NCBI GenBank assembly: GCA_016710385.1
Contig: JADJVX010000003.1
Location: 1 to 38,028, forward strand
Length of the DNA: 38,028 nt
Direction: 5' to 3'
From: Actinomycetales bacterium
GTDB taxonomy: Bacteria > Actinomycetota > Actinomycetes > Actinomycetales > Dermatophilaceae
This document shows positions 16,086-24,262 of the stretch, one piece after another (the stretch's first letter is position 1; every line of letters begins with the position of its first letter). The notes under the pieces are model-generated. The model did no database searches and was not told the DNA's origin. It saw only the letters and a program-made list of their open reading frames with translations. Made by a program: the position numbers and the translations under genes.

Positions 16086-16140
16086 GCTCGCCCTGTCCCC
16101 ACACACCCTGAGCTGACTGAGGTCTCCCGGCGTGGTTGGG

Positions 16141-17217
16141 CTAGTTCTTCTCGCAGCCGACCCCGTCGTCGTTACCGTCCAGCTGGTAGGGGTCAGAGCC
16201 GGTGACATAGACCGGGCCACGAACGTACTTGGGTCCATCACCACTGCCCCCGGCGCAGTCGTAGTCGCTCGCAGGGGGCAGACACGGCGAGTATCCGGGG
16301 GTGCAATTCGGTGCGCTGTCAACGACTTTGGCGACCACCGCAAGCACGACGAGCTCGATCGAGCTGCCGGGCTCAACCGACGCTCCGACGCTGGGACTCG
16401 TGCGCAAGACCGCGCCGTTGACCCCTTGAGTCGCCGTCTCGCGAGTCACGGACACGACAAACCCGGCCGCCTGCAGAATCCGGGTGGCCTCCGTCTGCGA
16501 TTTCCCGGTGACGGCCGGGACTGTGGGCAGCGCGCTGGCGACGACAAGGTCCACACGGGTGCCTGGCTGGATTCGGGTTCCTTGGGCGGCGCTCTGCGAC
16601 AGCACCGTCCCGACCGGCTGGGCTGACGGCCGCGCGGTCACTGTCCCCAGAGCCAGGCCGAGCCGAGTCAGCTCCGACTGTGCGGCGCTCTGGGTCAGCC
16701 CGGACAACTGCGGGACTGCGACAGCCACAGGGGTGGAGGACACCGACGGAGAAGTCGTCGGCCGCGTCACGGCCGCGTTTGTCGCCACCGGCAGGATTGC
16801 CTGCGTCGTCGAACTATTGGTGCCAGACCTGGCTGCGCCGACGAGCAACAGGCCGATCGACATGATGGTGAGGACGACGCGCAGGTTGAATTGGGTTCCC
16901 TTTCGCATCCACAGTCCGATGAGCCCGACAGGCGCGCACAAGAGCAGCCCAGGGACGACGGCATACCAGGTCTGCCACCAGGGGAGGCGAAGGGGAGGAC
17001 CGGAGGGGGATTGCTCGAGGTGCCGCGGTGCGGACCACGGCTGGGGTTGCTGTTGGCGCTGCTGCCAGGGCTGGGGCTGGTGCACGGCGTTCGTCCACTG
17101 GGCCCCGTCCCAGTAGCGCAGGGTGCCAGGGGGCCCAGGGACGGCATACCAGCCGGGAGACGCGCTGCCGGCATCACGGCCGTGATTGGTGTCAGCGTTC
17201 CCTCCGGGCATTTCCAC
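16141..17217 (-). CDS. DUF2510 / membrane / two PASTA / Excalibur domain protein
   Basis: A 358-residue modular envelope protein. Residues ~20-45 are a DUF2510 motif (PGWYAVPGPPGTLRYWDGAQWT), followed by a Gln/Pro linker and two hydrophobic segments (~85-102 and ~112-130). Residues ~163-228 and ~229-294 are two PASTA domains (VPQLSGLTQSAAQSELTRLG; PAVTGKSQTEATRILQAAGF), which bind peptidoglycan fragments in Ser/Thr kinases and PBPs. The C-terminus is an Excalibur calcium-binding module with DYDCAGGSGDGP and the acidic loop DGNDDGVGCEKN. The PASTA and Excalibur parts should face the cell wall. No kinase domain is present. GTG 17217 is the likely start (ATG at residue 3 is close). It is convergent with the frameshifted gene. 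Confidence 0.9.
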   Translation of the reverse strand: MEMPGGNADTNHGRDAGSASPGWYAVPGPPGTLRYWDGAQWTNAVHQPQPWQQRQQQPQPWSAPRHLEQSPSGPPLRLPWWQTWYAVVPGLLLCAPVGLIGLWMRKGTQFNLRVVLTIMSIGLLLVGAARSGTNSSTTQAILPVATNAAVTRPTTSPSVSSTPVAVAVPQLSGLTQSAAQSELTRLGLALGTVTARPSAQPVGTVLSQSAAQGTRIQPGTRVDLVVASALPTVPAVTGKSQTEATRILQAAGFVVSVTRETATQGVNGAVLRTSPSVGASVEPGSSIELVVLAVVAKVVDSAPNCTPGYSPCLPPASDYDCAGGSGDGPKYVRGPVYVTGSDPYQLDGNDDGVGCEKN

Positions 17218-17251
17218 GCTTTCAGAGTAGGCCAGTTATGAGGTGAAATGA

Positions 17252-17419
17252 CCGAAAAATACAAGTCCTCCACGCTGGTCACGGCTGGCCGGTTGGCGGG
17301 CGATCCGCCGCGAGTTGACCTATCTGGAGCGCCGCAACGACCCGCTCAAGATGGCCGCCCACCGCGCCGAGTGGAAGGCGATCGCCACGTCGAATCGGCA
17401 CGACAAAGGCAAGCGGTAG
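17252..17419 (+). pseudogene. C-terminal fragment resembling the tail of an RsgA-type GTPase
   Basis: A frame ending at TAG 17417-17419 reads RLAGWRAIRRELTYLERRN, DPLKMAAHRAEWKAIATS, NRHDKGKR. The pattern R-x-x-R-E-L-x-Y-x-x-R-R-x-D-P followed by R-x-x-W-K-x-I is the basic helical tail I associate with some RsgA (YjeQ) ribosome-assembly GTPases. No start codon is in this frame; ATG 17248, preceded by GAGGTG, opens another frame that would join after one indel near 17,290. Nothing of the GTPase domain is present. It is either a gene remnant or a small basic protein interrupted by an indel. The family assignment is tentative. Confidence 0.35.
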
Positions 17420-17438
17420 GTCCACGGCGGGTCGGGAT

Positions 17439-18278
17439 GTGAGACTGGCGCGGGTGACGACGCGACTGGAGTGGACGGCATACCTGGAGCAGTTGCGGCG
17501 CGAGAGTGCCGCCTTCCGCGCAGCGATTGTGCGCGCCGAACCAACCACGCGGGTGCCGACCTGCCCGGAGTGGGACGCGGACGACCTGCTGTGGCATCTG
17601 GGCGAGGTCCAGTGGTTCTGGAGTCGGGTTGTCGGGCAACCGCTGCTGACTCGGGAGAGCGTCCAGGCGCTGGAGCGCGTCGAACGGCCGGGTGACCGCG
17701 AGGGTCTGCTGCGCCATTTCGACGGGTCCCATGCGGCACTGGTGGCAGCTCTGGATAGTCACTCGCCGGGCCAGGCGGCGTGGAGTTGGGCGCCGGATCA
17801 GACGGTCGGGTTCAGTTATCGGCGACAGGCCCACGAGGCCGCGATGCACCGGGTCGACGCCGAATTGCTCACGGGCACAGCCGAACCCATCGACGCCATG
17901 CTGGCTGTCGACGGCGTGGACGAAGCTGTGCGGCTGATGTTCGGCGGCGATGGATCGGAGACTCCTGAACCGGTGCCGCCCGTCGAGTTCGTCACGACGG
18001 ACGTGCCGCACCGCTGGGTGCTGCAGCTGGTCCGCGAGCCGGTCGTCGAGGGTGGCGAGCTTGAGGGCGAGTCTGAGGGCGAGCCTGGGGCCGAGGCCGG
18101 TGGCGGCCGCCTCGGGTTGGTGCCTTCCGTCGATGCGCCCGGGGCGTCGGTGCATGGCGCAGCCGACGACCTGCTGCGGTGGTTGTGGACCCGGCCGTCG
18201 GCCGGCCTAGTCCGGACCGAGGGCGACCCGGCGGCGCTGCAGGCCTTGTCGGAGATGCGCGGCGCGGGGATCGACTAG
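17439..18278 (+). CDS. maleylpyruvate isomerase family (mycothiol-dependent) protein
   Basis: A 279-residue protein of the MDMPI_N/DinB-like fold used by mycothiol-dependent enzymes of actinobacteria. VPTCPEWDADDLLWHLGEVQ has the first metal ligand His53; RRQAHEAAMHRVDAELLTG supplies Glu133 and His137. The C-terminal domain (VPPVEFVTTDVPHRWVLQLV ... HGAADDLLRWLWTRPSAG) matches the usual SCP2-like end of the family. A run of Glu/Gly (EGGELEGESEGEPGAEAGG, ~205-223) is an acidic insertion. Reactions in the family range from maleylpyruvate isomerisation to thiol-disulphide chemistry; the one here is unknown. GTG 17439 or GTG 17454 may be the start. It is the last gene before the accessory island. 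Confidence 0.85.
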   Translation: MRLARVTTRLEWTAYLEQLRRESAAFRAAIVRAEPTTRVPTCPEWDADDLLWHLGEVQWFWSRVVGQPLLTRESVQALERVERPGDREGLLRHFDGSHAALVAALDSHSPGQAAWSWAPDQTVGFSYRRQAHEAAMHRVDAELLTGTAEPIDAMLAVDGVDEAVRLMFGGDGSETPEPVPPVEFVTTDVPHRWVLQLVREPVVEGGELEGESEGEPGAEAGGGRLGLVPSVDAPGASVHGAADDLLRWLWTRPSAGLVRTEGDPAALQALSEMRGAGID

Positions 18279-18351
18279 CCGCACGGCATACCGGCGCGCT
18301 TTGTCGGCGCGGGCCCGCACCTCGTCCGCCGATACCAGGCCGACGTGCTAC

Positions 18352-20142
18352 TCACCTAGCTTTCCGTCGATACGTCGTCCCTCGATCGCCCCATCCACCC
18401 TGGATGTCAATCCACCCGGTCTCATGCAGTCGTTTCAGTGCATAACGCACTTGGTGCACCTTCAACCCGCTGCGGGCTGCCAGTTCCGTCACTCCCACAT
18501 TGCTGGCACCGAGAGCCGACCAGATGACTCGACCATGGGAGGTCACGGCGTCGCCTGGACCGTGCGCAGTCGCGGACGCTCCGTCCTGTCGGTCGAAGAG
18601 GACGTCCTGAGCGCCCACTCCTTCGCTGAGGTGCCTGACGCTCACGCGCTCAGGGGTGTCGGGGTCCCCGGCGAGGTCGAGGGAGTCCGCCAGCCGATAT
18701 ACTGTCTGACCTCTCTCGCCGTCTGCCACGGCGATGCCCGCGGCAACCAGGCCTTGAAGTTCGGCGCGGGCTACAACGGAGTCCATGGGTGCGAAGTCGT
18801 CTCGCACACTGGCATTGGTCCACGTCTCGCCGTGTCGCAAACCAGCAGCCAGTCGACGCTGCACTGCAGAAAGGCGATCGTGCGGGTCTTTCTCGTACAG
18901 CCATTCCAGGTCCTGGACCGACAGAAGCGAGATGCGCGGGACAAGCACCGCAAACGAGACGCCCCTGTCGATGAATTTCGGCGGCCTGAGGTTCGCGGCG
19001 CTGATCACGCGCTGGGCGTCCCTGATCCCCCCGCCCTCGCCTTCGATGACTCGGCTGCCGCTGGACGTCCGAGTCACCTTGCAGATGTCGTAGAGGAACT
19101 CGTTGACAGCAGACTTGCCCATGGGAGTCCCGAGTTGCGCCTGGTTGATGCCCCACAGACCCCCTGGGTTGGAGATGACGAGTTGATCGTCTGTGAGTCT
19201 CAGCTCCACCCGTTTGCTTTGACTGTGGGCGCTGAGGTCCCGGTGCACCAATGCGTTGGCGACAAGTTCCCGCACCGCAACGCCGGGGATCTCCTCGTAA
19301 TCACGAGCATGGCCGTCCGCGGTGTATCGAATGGTCGTGCGCGTGTTGCGCAACACCCAGGCCATCGCATCCTCGAGCAGCATCGGGATAGGCCCAGCCA
19401 GGTGCGCCAGATCCCTGGTGCGCGCCCCTGATCGCGGATCCAGCTGCACAGCTGCGGTGATCGACAAGCTCGGGGCAAACTGCTGCGGGTACTCCCCCAA
19501 GGCGTAGAGGCCAGCGATCGTGAGTTCTGGTCCGCGTGGGCTGAGGACTCGGGTGCGCCTGAGGACCTCATCGTCGCCTATGTCACGGAGGAGTCGATTG
19601 GTGGATCGGGCGCTGGCGATGAAGTCCCTCGTCAGGTCGCTGTGGAGGTCTGCTTTGGTGGTCTCGGGGACGACGGCGGCATCGTGCCTGGGACGGTCTC
19701 GCTGAGCGAGGATCTGTTGGACTTCCTGCTCACTCATGGCGTAGTCGCCATCGGCCTGCCGCAGGTAGGCGTTGCCCTGGAAGCGACAGGGACGAGCACT
19801 CAACGGCAGGGGAGTGACGCTCCCGATCAGGAGGACCACGCCCTCGACCTGCGCCTCGACGAAATCGACCTGGACCGGAGGGACAACGGCTTGACGCGCT
19901 TGGGCAGCTATACCCGCGGCCATCGCCGCGGGATCTGCCACGCCGATGGGCTCGAAGTCGTTGGCCTCATCGAGACCGATGATGAGCGTGCCTCCGTTGG
20001 GCATGTTGCCGAATGCGCACAGGGTGTCGCCCACCCGAGGCACACCGCCGACGCCACGCTTGACCTCAAGGTCACTCCAGTCGCCGCCGCGGGCCCTCAA
20101 GCGGGCCAAGAGTCCACGAACGTACTCGGGATCGATAGTCAC
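18352..20142 (-). CDS. AlbA_2 (Schlafen-type) / GHKL-ATPase-like regulator with C-terminal winged helix
   Basis: A 596-residue protein often annotated as a RecG-like helicase but without helicase motifs. Residues ~20-145 are an AlbA_2 domain (SDLEVKRGV, TLCAFGNMPNGGTLIIGLDE, FQGNAYLRQADGDY). Residues ~285-400 carry the HATPase_c_4 pattern: RELVANALVHRDLS with Glu292, Asn296, His300-Arg-Asp302, then ISNPGGLWG, and EGEGGGIRDAQ as the second glycine box. A C-terminal winged helix is seen at ~545-590 (VTELAARSGLKVHQVRYALKRL). Such proteins are ATP-binding DNA-associated regulators, frequent in islands and phage-defence regions. Start GTG 20142. The upstream neighbour is a methyltransferase remnant. 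Confidence 0.85.
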   Translation of the reverse strand: MTIDPEYVRGLLARLRARGGDWSDLEVKRGVGGVPRVGDTLCAFGNMPNGGTLIIGLDEANDFEPIGVADPAAMAAGIAAQARQAVVPPVQVDFVEAQVEGVVLLIGSVTPLPLSARPCRFQGNAYLRQADGDYAMSEQEVQQILAQRDRPRHDAAVVPETTKADLHSDLTRDFIASARSTNRLLRDIGDDEVLRRTRVLSPRGPELTIAGLYALGEYPQQFAPSLSITAAVQLDPRSGARTRDLAHLAGPIPMLLEDAMAWVLRNTRTTIRYTADGHARDYEEIPGVAVRELVANALVHRDLSAHSQSKRVELRLTDDQLVISNPGGLWGINQAQLGTPMGKSAVNEFLYDICKVTRTSSGSRVIEGEGGGIRDAQRVISAANLRPPKFIDRGVSFAVLVPRISLLSVQDLEWLYEKDPHDRLSAVQRRLAAGLRHGETWTNASVRDDFAPMDSVVARAELQGLVAAGIAVADGERGQTVYRLADSLDLAGDPDTPERVSVRHLSEGVGAQDVLFDRQDGASATAHGPGDAVTSHGRVIWSALGASNVGVTELAARSGLKVHQVRYALKRLHETGWIDIQGGWGDRGTTYRRKAR

Positions 20143-20222
20143 AGGCGAAAAGTATCACTCTGGTCTCCTCTAGAGAAGAATCCAGGGTCTCAGTGTCACT
20201 CAGCGTGTCCACAGCGTGACTG

Positions 20223-20455
20223 GTGTCGTTGGAGCGCACTGCCCCCGTTGTCGGGTCGTGGACGTCGACTGCGTGCAGCGTCACGACGGCCTGGCCGTCC
20301 CCGGTCCGCTCGAGCGAGATGTCCGGCTCGCCGAAGACGGTGAGGAGGCCGCCCGCCCCGATCTTCTTCAGCTCCTGGCCCATCAGCAGGTCAACGTGCC
20401 CGCTGCTTACAGCACGCGGCGACCAGAAGCCGAGGGACGCCCGACGCCCTCACGG
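20223..20455 (-). pseudogene. fragment of a site-specific DNA-methyltransferase C-terminal region
   Basis: Reading the minus strand from about 20,455: SLGFWSPRAVSSGHVDLL, MGQELKKIGAGGLLTVFGEPD, TLHAVDVHDPTTGAVRSNDT. The GEPDI...GVDVxDPxTGxxRS string is the C-terminal signature I know from adenine-specific DNA-methyltransferases linked to restriction or helicase modules. The upstream side meets an in-frame TGA at about 20,455, and the expected continuation (WFIDTDY...) is lost after about 20,223, so only ~75 codons survive. It suggests that a restriction-modification system once occupied this spot. Confidence 0.5.
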
Positions 20456-20465
20456 CGTCCAACGA

Positions 20466-20755
20466 CTACGGATCGTCGGGGTAGCCCCCTTTGATGAAGA
20501 ACACCATGTTGACGACCTTGGCCCTGGTGTAAAGGCGGGTGGTTGGCTGCCCAGTTGTGAAGTCGAGAGTGGGCAGTCGCAGCCCGTCGATCCGTGCAGC
20601 GTTCGCTCGATAGAAGTCACCCACCCGTTTCAGCGAACCCCTGCTGAAGTTCGAGACGCCGAAGCCCTTCTTGAAGTAGGTGTCGAACGCCGGAACGCAT
20701 CCGAAGACACCGAGCATGACCTTGGTGACCAAGATGTCCCCCCCCCCGCCCCGCC
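20466..20755 (-). pseudogene. unknown gene, 5' part removed by the IS21-family insertion
   Basis: The minus-strand frame ILVTKVMLGVFGCVPAFDTYF, KKGFGVSNFSRGSLKRVGDFY, LDFTTGQPTTRLYTRAKVVNM, VFFIKGG ends at 20466. The composition and conserved look (alternating hydrophobic and charged residues, few Arg/Ala biases) mark it as genuine coding sequence, about 90 residues. It runs directly into a C-run (20738-20748) and the left end of the IS at 20756, so the 5' part has been separated or lost; I could not find it on the other side of the element. The family is unknown to me. Confidence 0.5.
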
Positions 20756-20805
20756 TGTCGACGGCGCTTGAAAACTGAGCTGTGACGGCGCTCGAAAAGT
20801 GAGCA
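20756..20805 (+). repeat. left terminal repeats of the IS21-family element
   Basis: Outer repeat 20756-20780 and inner repeat 20784-20805 share GACGGCGCTYGAAAASTGAGC. These are the expected transposase-binding sites. Confidence 0.85.
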
Positions 20806-20823
20806 CTCTTCGACGATTGGAGT

Positions 20824-22035
20824 GTGATCACCATGGAGGACTGGGCGCTGATCAGGAGGCTGGCCGCCGAGGGTGTGCCGAAGGCCAAGATCGCCAAGAG
20901 GTTGGGCCTCGCGAGGAACACGGTCGCCAAGGCTGTGGCCTCGGACGGTCCGCCGAAGTACGAACGCAGGCCGGGGCCGACGTCGTTCACGCCGTACGAG
21001 GCGCGGGTGCGTCAGCTGTTGGCGGACACTCCGGACATGCCGGCCACGGTGCTGGCCGAACGTGTCGGGTGGACCGGGTCGATTCGCTGGTTCCGCGATA
21101 ACGTCAACCGGGTCCGGGCTGACCACCGCCGGATCGATCCAGCCGATCGGCTGACGTGGACGGCCGGGGACGTGGCTCAGTGCGACCTGTGGTTCCCGCC
21201 GCGCAAGATCCTGCTCGAGGATGGCTCGCGGACGCTGCTTCCGGTGCTGGTCATGACCTGCGGGTACTCCCGCTACATGCTCGGGCGGATGATCCCGACG
21301 CGGAAGACACCGGACCTGCTGCTCGGGACGTGGGACCTGCTCAGTGAGCTGGGTCGGGTGCCGCGCCGGTTGATCTGGGACAACGAGCCTGGCATCGGAC
21401 GGCGCAAGGTCACCGAACCGGTCGCGGTGTTCGCCGGGACGCTGGCCACGAAGGTGGTGCTGCTGCCGCCGCGGGACCCGGAGTCCAAGGGCATCGTCGA
21501 GCGGCGCAACGGCTTCTTCGAGACGTCCTTCATGCCCGGCCGACACTTTGAGTCCCCGGCCGACTTCAACGCCCAGTTCACCCACTGGCTGACCACCGCC
21601 AACGCGCGGACGGTGCGCACCCTCAAGGCACGGCCGACCGATCTGCTCGCCGCGGACAGAGAGTCGATGCTGCCCCTGCCGCCGGCGGTGCTGCACCTGG
21701 GCTGGCGCAACCACGTCCGCCTGGGCCGGGACTACTACGTGCGCGTCGACACCAATGACTATTCCGTCGACCCCCGCGCGATAGGCGCCCGGGTCGACGT
21801 GGCCGCCGACCTCGACCTCGTGCGGGTTCGTCACGGTGGCCGGCTGCTGGCCGAGCACCCGCGCCGCTGGGCCCGCGGCATGACCGTCACCGATCCCACG
21901 CACGTCGCGACCGCCGCCACGCTGCGCCAGGACTATCAGCACCCCACCCCAGCGACGCCCGAGGCGGACGGGATGGTGCGCGACCTCGCCGACTACGACC
22001 GCGCCTTCGGGCTGACAAAGGTGAGTCAGCCATGA
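20824..22035 (+). CDS. istA: IS21-family transposase IstA
   Basis: A 403-residue DDE transposase. An N-terminal helix-turn-helix covers residues ~6-40 (WALIRRLAAEGVPKAKIAKRL, LARNTVAKAV). The rve catalytic core has Asp121 in VAQCDLWF, Asp186 in LIWDNEPG and Glu226 in KGIVERRNGFFE, the D-D-35-E spacing. A Mu-type C-terminal beta-barrel region follows (YYVRVDTNDYSVDP). The start is GTG 20824 or ATG 20833 (MEDWALI), both just inside the left terminal repeats. Its stop overlaps the istB start as ATGA, so the two proteins are made in a coupled fashion. Confidence 0.95.
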   Translation: MITMEDWALIRRLAAEGVPKAKIAKRLGLARNTVAKAVASDGPPKYERRPGPTSFTPYEARVRQLLADTPDMPATVLAERVGWTGSIRWFRDNVNRVRADHRRIDPADRLTWTAGDVAQCDLWFPPRKILLEDGSRTLLPVLVMTCGYSRYMLGRMIPTRKTPDLLLGTWDLLSELGRVPRRLIWDNEPGIGRRKVTEPVAVFAGTLATKVVLLPPRDPESKGIVERRNGFFETSFMPGRHFESPADFNAQFTHWLTTANARTVRTLKARPTDLLAADRESMLPLPPAVLHLGWRNHVRLGRDYYVRVDTNDYSVDPRAIGARVDVAADLDLVRVRHGGRLLAEHPRRWARGMTVTDPTHVATAATLRQDYQHPTPATPEADGMVRDLADYDRAFGLTKVSQP

Positions 22036-22832
22036 CACCCAAGCCCACCGCCGGGAGCGAGTCGCTCAAGCAGATCACCCACCTGGCCGCCGCGCTGAAG
22101 GCACCGCGGATCACCGAGGCCGCCGCCCGCCTGGCTGACCACGCCCGCGACACAGGGTGGACCCACGAGGACTACCTGGCCGCGGTCCTGGAACGCGAGG
22201 TCGCCGCCCGCAACGCCTCCGGCGCCCGGCTACGCATCCGCGCCGCCGGCTTCGGCGCGGTCAAGACCCTGGACGACTTCAACTTCGACCACCAACCCGC
22301 AGCCCGCACCCCGGTCCAGGCCCTGGCCTCGGGTGCCTACCTGGCCGAGCACCGCAACGTCGTCCTCCTCGGCCCGCCGGGCACGGGCAAGACGCACCTG
22401 GCCACCGCCCTGGGCGTTGCCGCCGCCCGCCAAGGACACCGGGTGCTGTTCGCCACCGCCACCGACTGGGTCACCCGCCTGACCGAGGCCCACGACCGCG
22501 GCCGCCTCGCGACCGAGCTGACCCGCCTGCGACGGTACGGGCTGATCATCGTCGACGAGGTCGGCTACCTGCCCTTCGCCCAGGACGCCGCCAACCTCTT
22601 CTTTCAGCTCGTCTCCTCCCGGTACGAGCACGCCTCGCTGATCCTCACCAGCAACCTCGCGTTCAGCTCCTGGGCCGGCGTCTTCGGCGACCAAGTCGTC
22701 GCCGCCGCGATGATCGACCGCATCGTCCACCACGCCGACGTCATCGCCCTCAAAGGCGCCTCCTACCGGCTACGCGACCGCGGCGTCGACACCCTGCCCA
22801 GCATCAAAGCCGAGCAAGAATCCCTAAACTGA
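22032..22832 (+). CDS. istB: IS21-family helper ATPase IstB
   Basis: A 266-residue AAA+ ATPase related to DnaC that directs IstA to target DNA. Walker A GPPGTGKTH is at 114-122 and Walker B LIIVDEVGYLPF at 171-182. Sensor-like LTSNLAFSSWAGVFGD, with arginine in AAMIDRIVHHADVI, follows in the order of the family. Length is normal. It ends a few bases before the right terminal repeats. Confidence 0.95.
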   Translation: MTPKPTAGSESLKQITHLAAALKAPRITEAAARLADHARDTGWTHEDYLAAVLEREVAARNASGARLRIRAAGFGAVKTLDDFNFDHQPAARTPVQALASGAYLAEHRNVVLLGPPGTGKTHLATALGVAAARQGHRVLFATATDWVTRLTEAHDRGRLATELTRLRRYGLIIVDEVGYLPFAQDAANLFFQLVSSRYEHASLILTSNLAFSSWAGVFGDQVVAAAMIDRIVHHADVIALKGASYRLRDRGVDTLPSIKAEQESLN

Positions 22833-22834
22833 AA

Positions 22835-22885
22835 CCGCTCACTCTTCGACCGCCGAAAGTGCTCACTCTTCGAGCGCCGTCGACA
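22835..22885 (-). repeat. right terminal repeats of the IS21-family element
   Basis: Read on the minus strand, the outer repeat (22859-22885) starts TGTCGACGGCGCTCGAAGAG, matching the left end in all but three of the first 25 bases. An inner copy (22835-22854) reads GGCGGTCGAAGAGTGAGCGG. Confidence 0.85.
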
Positions 22886-23330
22886 ATGTCGGACGCTCGG
22901 AGGGGGGGGGGGGGGGGCGGGCCTGGCCGGGCGGGCGGGCGGGCGCGGCCCGGGCCGCCCCGGGGGGGGGGGGGGGGGGCCCCCCCCCCCCCCCGCCGGG
23001 GGGGGGTTGGGGGGGGGGCGCCGCCGGGGGGGGGGGGGGGGGGGCGGGGGCCCTTGGCCGGGCCTGGTTTGGGTTGGGTTGGGGTGGGGCCGGTGGGGGG
23101 CGGCGGGTGGTCCCCTTTTCGGGGGGGGGGCCGGGGTCCCCCGGGGGGGGGCCGGGCGCGCGGGGGGAAAAGACGAGCGCCAAGCCCTTCGAGGAGAGGA
23201 ACGCAACGCCTGCCGTGACAGAGCGTCCGGCGCAGCGCATCGCGTCAGCCGGGTATGCCGTCATGCTCACCATCGTGCCGCGAGGGACCGGCAACCGCTC
23301 ACCGAGAGGAGGTCGTGCGACCGGTTCGGG
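22886..23330. other. gene-free stretch dominated by a G/C homopolymer tract
   Basis: From 22898 to about 23165 the plus strand is almost only G with blocks of C: runs of 16 or more G, a C-run at about 22980-22995, and only a handful of T and A bases. Open frames here are poly-Gly/Pro artefacts. The following 23166-23330 is normal GC-rich sequence that includes one exact copy of the iterated GGTATGCCG word (23252), unlike the island around it, but no gene I can support. I think the tract is low-quality assembly rather than biology. Confidence 0.8.
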
Positions 23331-23699
23331 TCACCAGATCCACGTCGCTTGCGGGATGTCTAGCTCGTAGTGAGCGGGCCTCACAAGCATCACCGACTCT
23401 GCACCCGTGGCGCTCTCGCCGCCGATTGGAAACGCAAGCCGACTCTCCCCCGAGTCGATGGCCACATATTTCCCCTCAACGACTTCGAAGCCCTCCACCT
23501 CCCGGCCGACTAGGGACACAATCGAGGCCGGTCCCACTCCTTGGCAGCCGATCATGCCGAACGGCTTAGTCATGCCACTGAGGATGACGTCCCCAATGTG
23601 AACCTCGATGAAGTCGTGACGGAAGCACACCCCCGTGATCTGGCGACCGACGACCTCGGCCCGAGCCGAGGCCGTTGGGTCACTACTGTTGTCCGCCAT
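23331..23699 (-). CDS. small unknown protein
   Basis: 122 residues from ATG 23699 (MADNSSDPTASARAEVVG). The frame continues upstream but there it overlaps the integrase remnant on the other strand and has no coding character. The protein looks like a compact beta-rich fold: RQITGVCFRHDFIEVHIGDV, ILSGMTKPFGMIGC, VSLVGREVEGFEVVEGKYVA, and ends LDIPQATWIW. No signal peptide or membrane segment. GGAG two bases before the ATG is too close to be a good ribosome-binding site. It resembles small immunity-type or island proteins in size and setting, but I do not recognise the family. Confidence 0.55.
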   Translation of the reverse strand: MADNSSDPTASARAEVVGRQITGVCFRHDFIEVHIGDVILSGMTKPFGMIGCQGVGPASIVSLVGREVEGFEVVEGKYVAIDSGESRLAFPIGGESATGAESVMLVRPAHYELDIPQATWIW

Positions 23700-23711
23700 C
23701 ACTCCAGTATC

Positions 23712-24002
23712 GGGGGCCCTTGCGATCCACGCCCGGACGTCCCGGTGATCACCCCGCACCACGAGGTCATCAACCAGATCGCGGCCACCGACCCGGGGGC
23801 GACGATCCTGGGATTCGCTGCCCCGCAGTGGGATCGATCCCGGCTGACGCATCTGCTGCAACGCGCGGAACTCCCAGCGGACTACCCACCACTGCGCGCC
23901 CACCGGCTGCGAGCCACGTGGGCACTGGCCCACCTCCGCGCCGACGAACCAGGGGTTTCAGGGGTTTGCGATGTCCTGAGACATCACAAGAGTGGTGGGT
24001 AG
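23712..24002 (+). pseudogene. C-terminal remnant of a tyrosine recombinase (integrase)
   Basis: The frame reads DPRPDVPVITPHHEVINQIA, then GFAAPQWDRSRLTHLLQRAE, RAHRLRATWALAHLRADEPG and ends shortly after RHHKSGG. R-x-R-A-T-W-x-x-x-x-L matches the box-II arginine region of a group of actinobacterial integrases, and the earlier DRSRL...LL helix also fits. The catalytic Tyr is not seen, nor is the N-terminal half; the piece begins right after the opposing small gene's start. The part missing here (core-binding domain) resembles what is found at 33519-34048. Confidence 0.45.
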
Positions 24003-24244
24003 TTCCCGAAAGTCGCTGACCTGCGGCGACCTCGCCACCAGCTTCACCGCTGGCACAAGCGGATATGCCGGCCAGGCACAGCCGAATCCCACCCAGTCAT
24101 AGCCGTCGGGTTCGCGTTACACCGCCCACTTAGCCCCGCGGCTGAACGCCCAGATAGGGCGCGCGTCGGGCACCCCGATCTACCGCCTCTTCGACGCCGC
24201 CCGCCACATCGCCCAGACCATCGCCTGAAATTCGCGCAATATGT
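24003..24244. other. decayed sequence with a short coding remnant
   Basis: A plus-strand frame at about 24112-24228 reads RYTAHLAPRLNAQIGRASG, TPIYRLFDAARHIAQTIA and stops at TGA. It looks like the tail of a real protein, but there is no start and the upstream frame is closed at about 24,103. The rest shows nothing I can support. Confidence 0.3.
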
Positions 24245-24261
24245 TATCTGCATCGCAGATA
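24245..24261 (-). terminator. short hairpin just after the 440-residue gene
   Basis: TATCTGC (24245-24251) and GCAGATA (24255-24261) are perfect complements around a 3-base loop, starting two bases past the stop codon at 24263. The stem is short and AT-rich, so it could be a weak terminator or mark the end of the transferred segment. Confidence 0.35.
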
Positions 24262-24262
24262 T

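Larger units (their letters stand above)
20756..22885 (+). mobile_element. IS21-family insertion sequence (2,130 bp)
   Basis: The element begins TGTCGACGGCGCTTGAAAACTGAGC (two short blocks: TGTCGACGGCGC then TTGAAAACTGAGC) and ends with the near-complement, so it has TG...CA termini. Each end carries a second internal copy of the repeat, the multiple-repeat layout of IS21. It encodes istA and istB with an ATGA overlap. Both genes are open and all catalytic motifs are present, so it may be active. No direct target duplication is visible: the left flank is ...CCCCGCC and the right flank ATGTCGG. Either the right flank was rearranged or it was misassembled. Confidence 0.92.

Noticed and set aside
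17248..17442. 64-codon gene starting MTEKYKSS
   Set aside because: Beyond the first ~18 residues the frame has no coding look, while another frame carries the conserved RELTYLERRNDP string. Treated as one broken fragment.
18279..18351. Left attachment site copying the tRNA-Leu 3' end
   Set aside because: I looked for GCGCAAGG or TTCAAATCCC-like sequence near the left edge of the island and did not find it.
18352..20142. RecG helicase
   Set aside because: No Walker A/B helicase motifs; the AlbA_2 and GHKL-like motifs explain the usual misannotation.
22157..23218. 353-codon frame through istB and the G tract
   Set aside because: Wrong frame of istB followed by poly-Gly from the low-quality tract.
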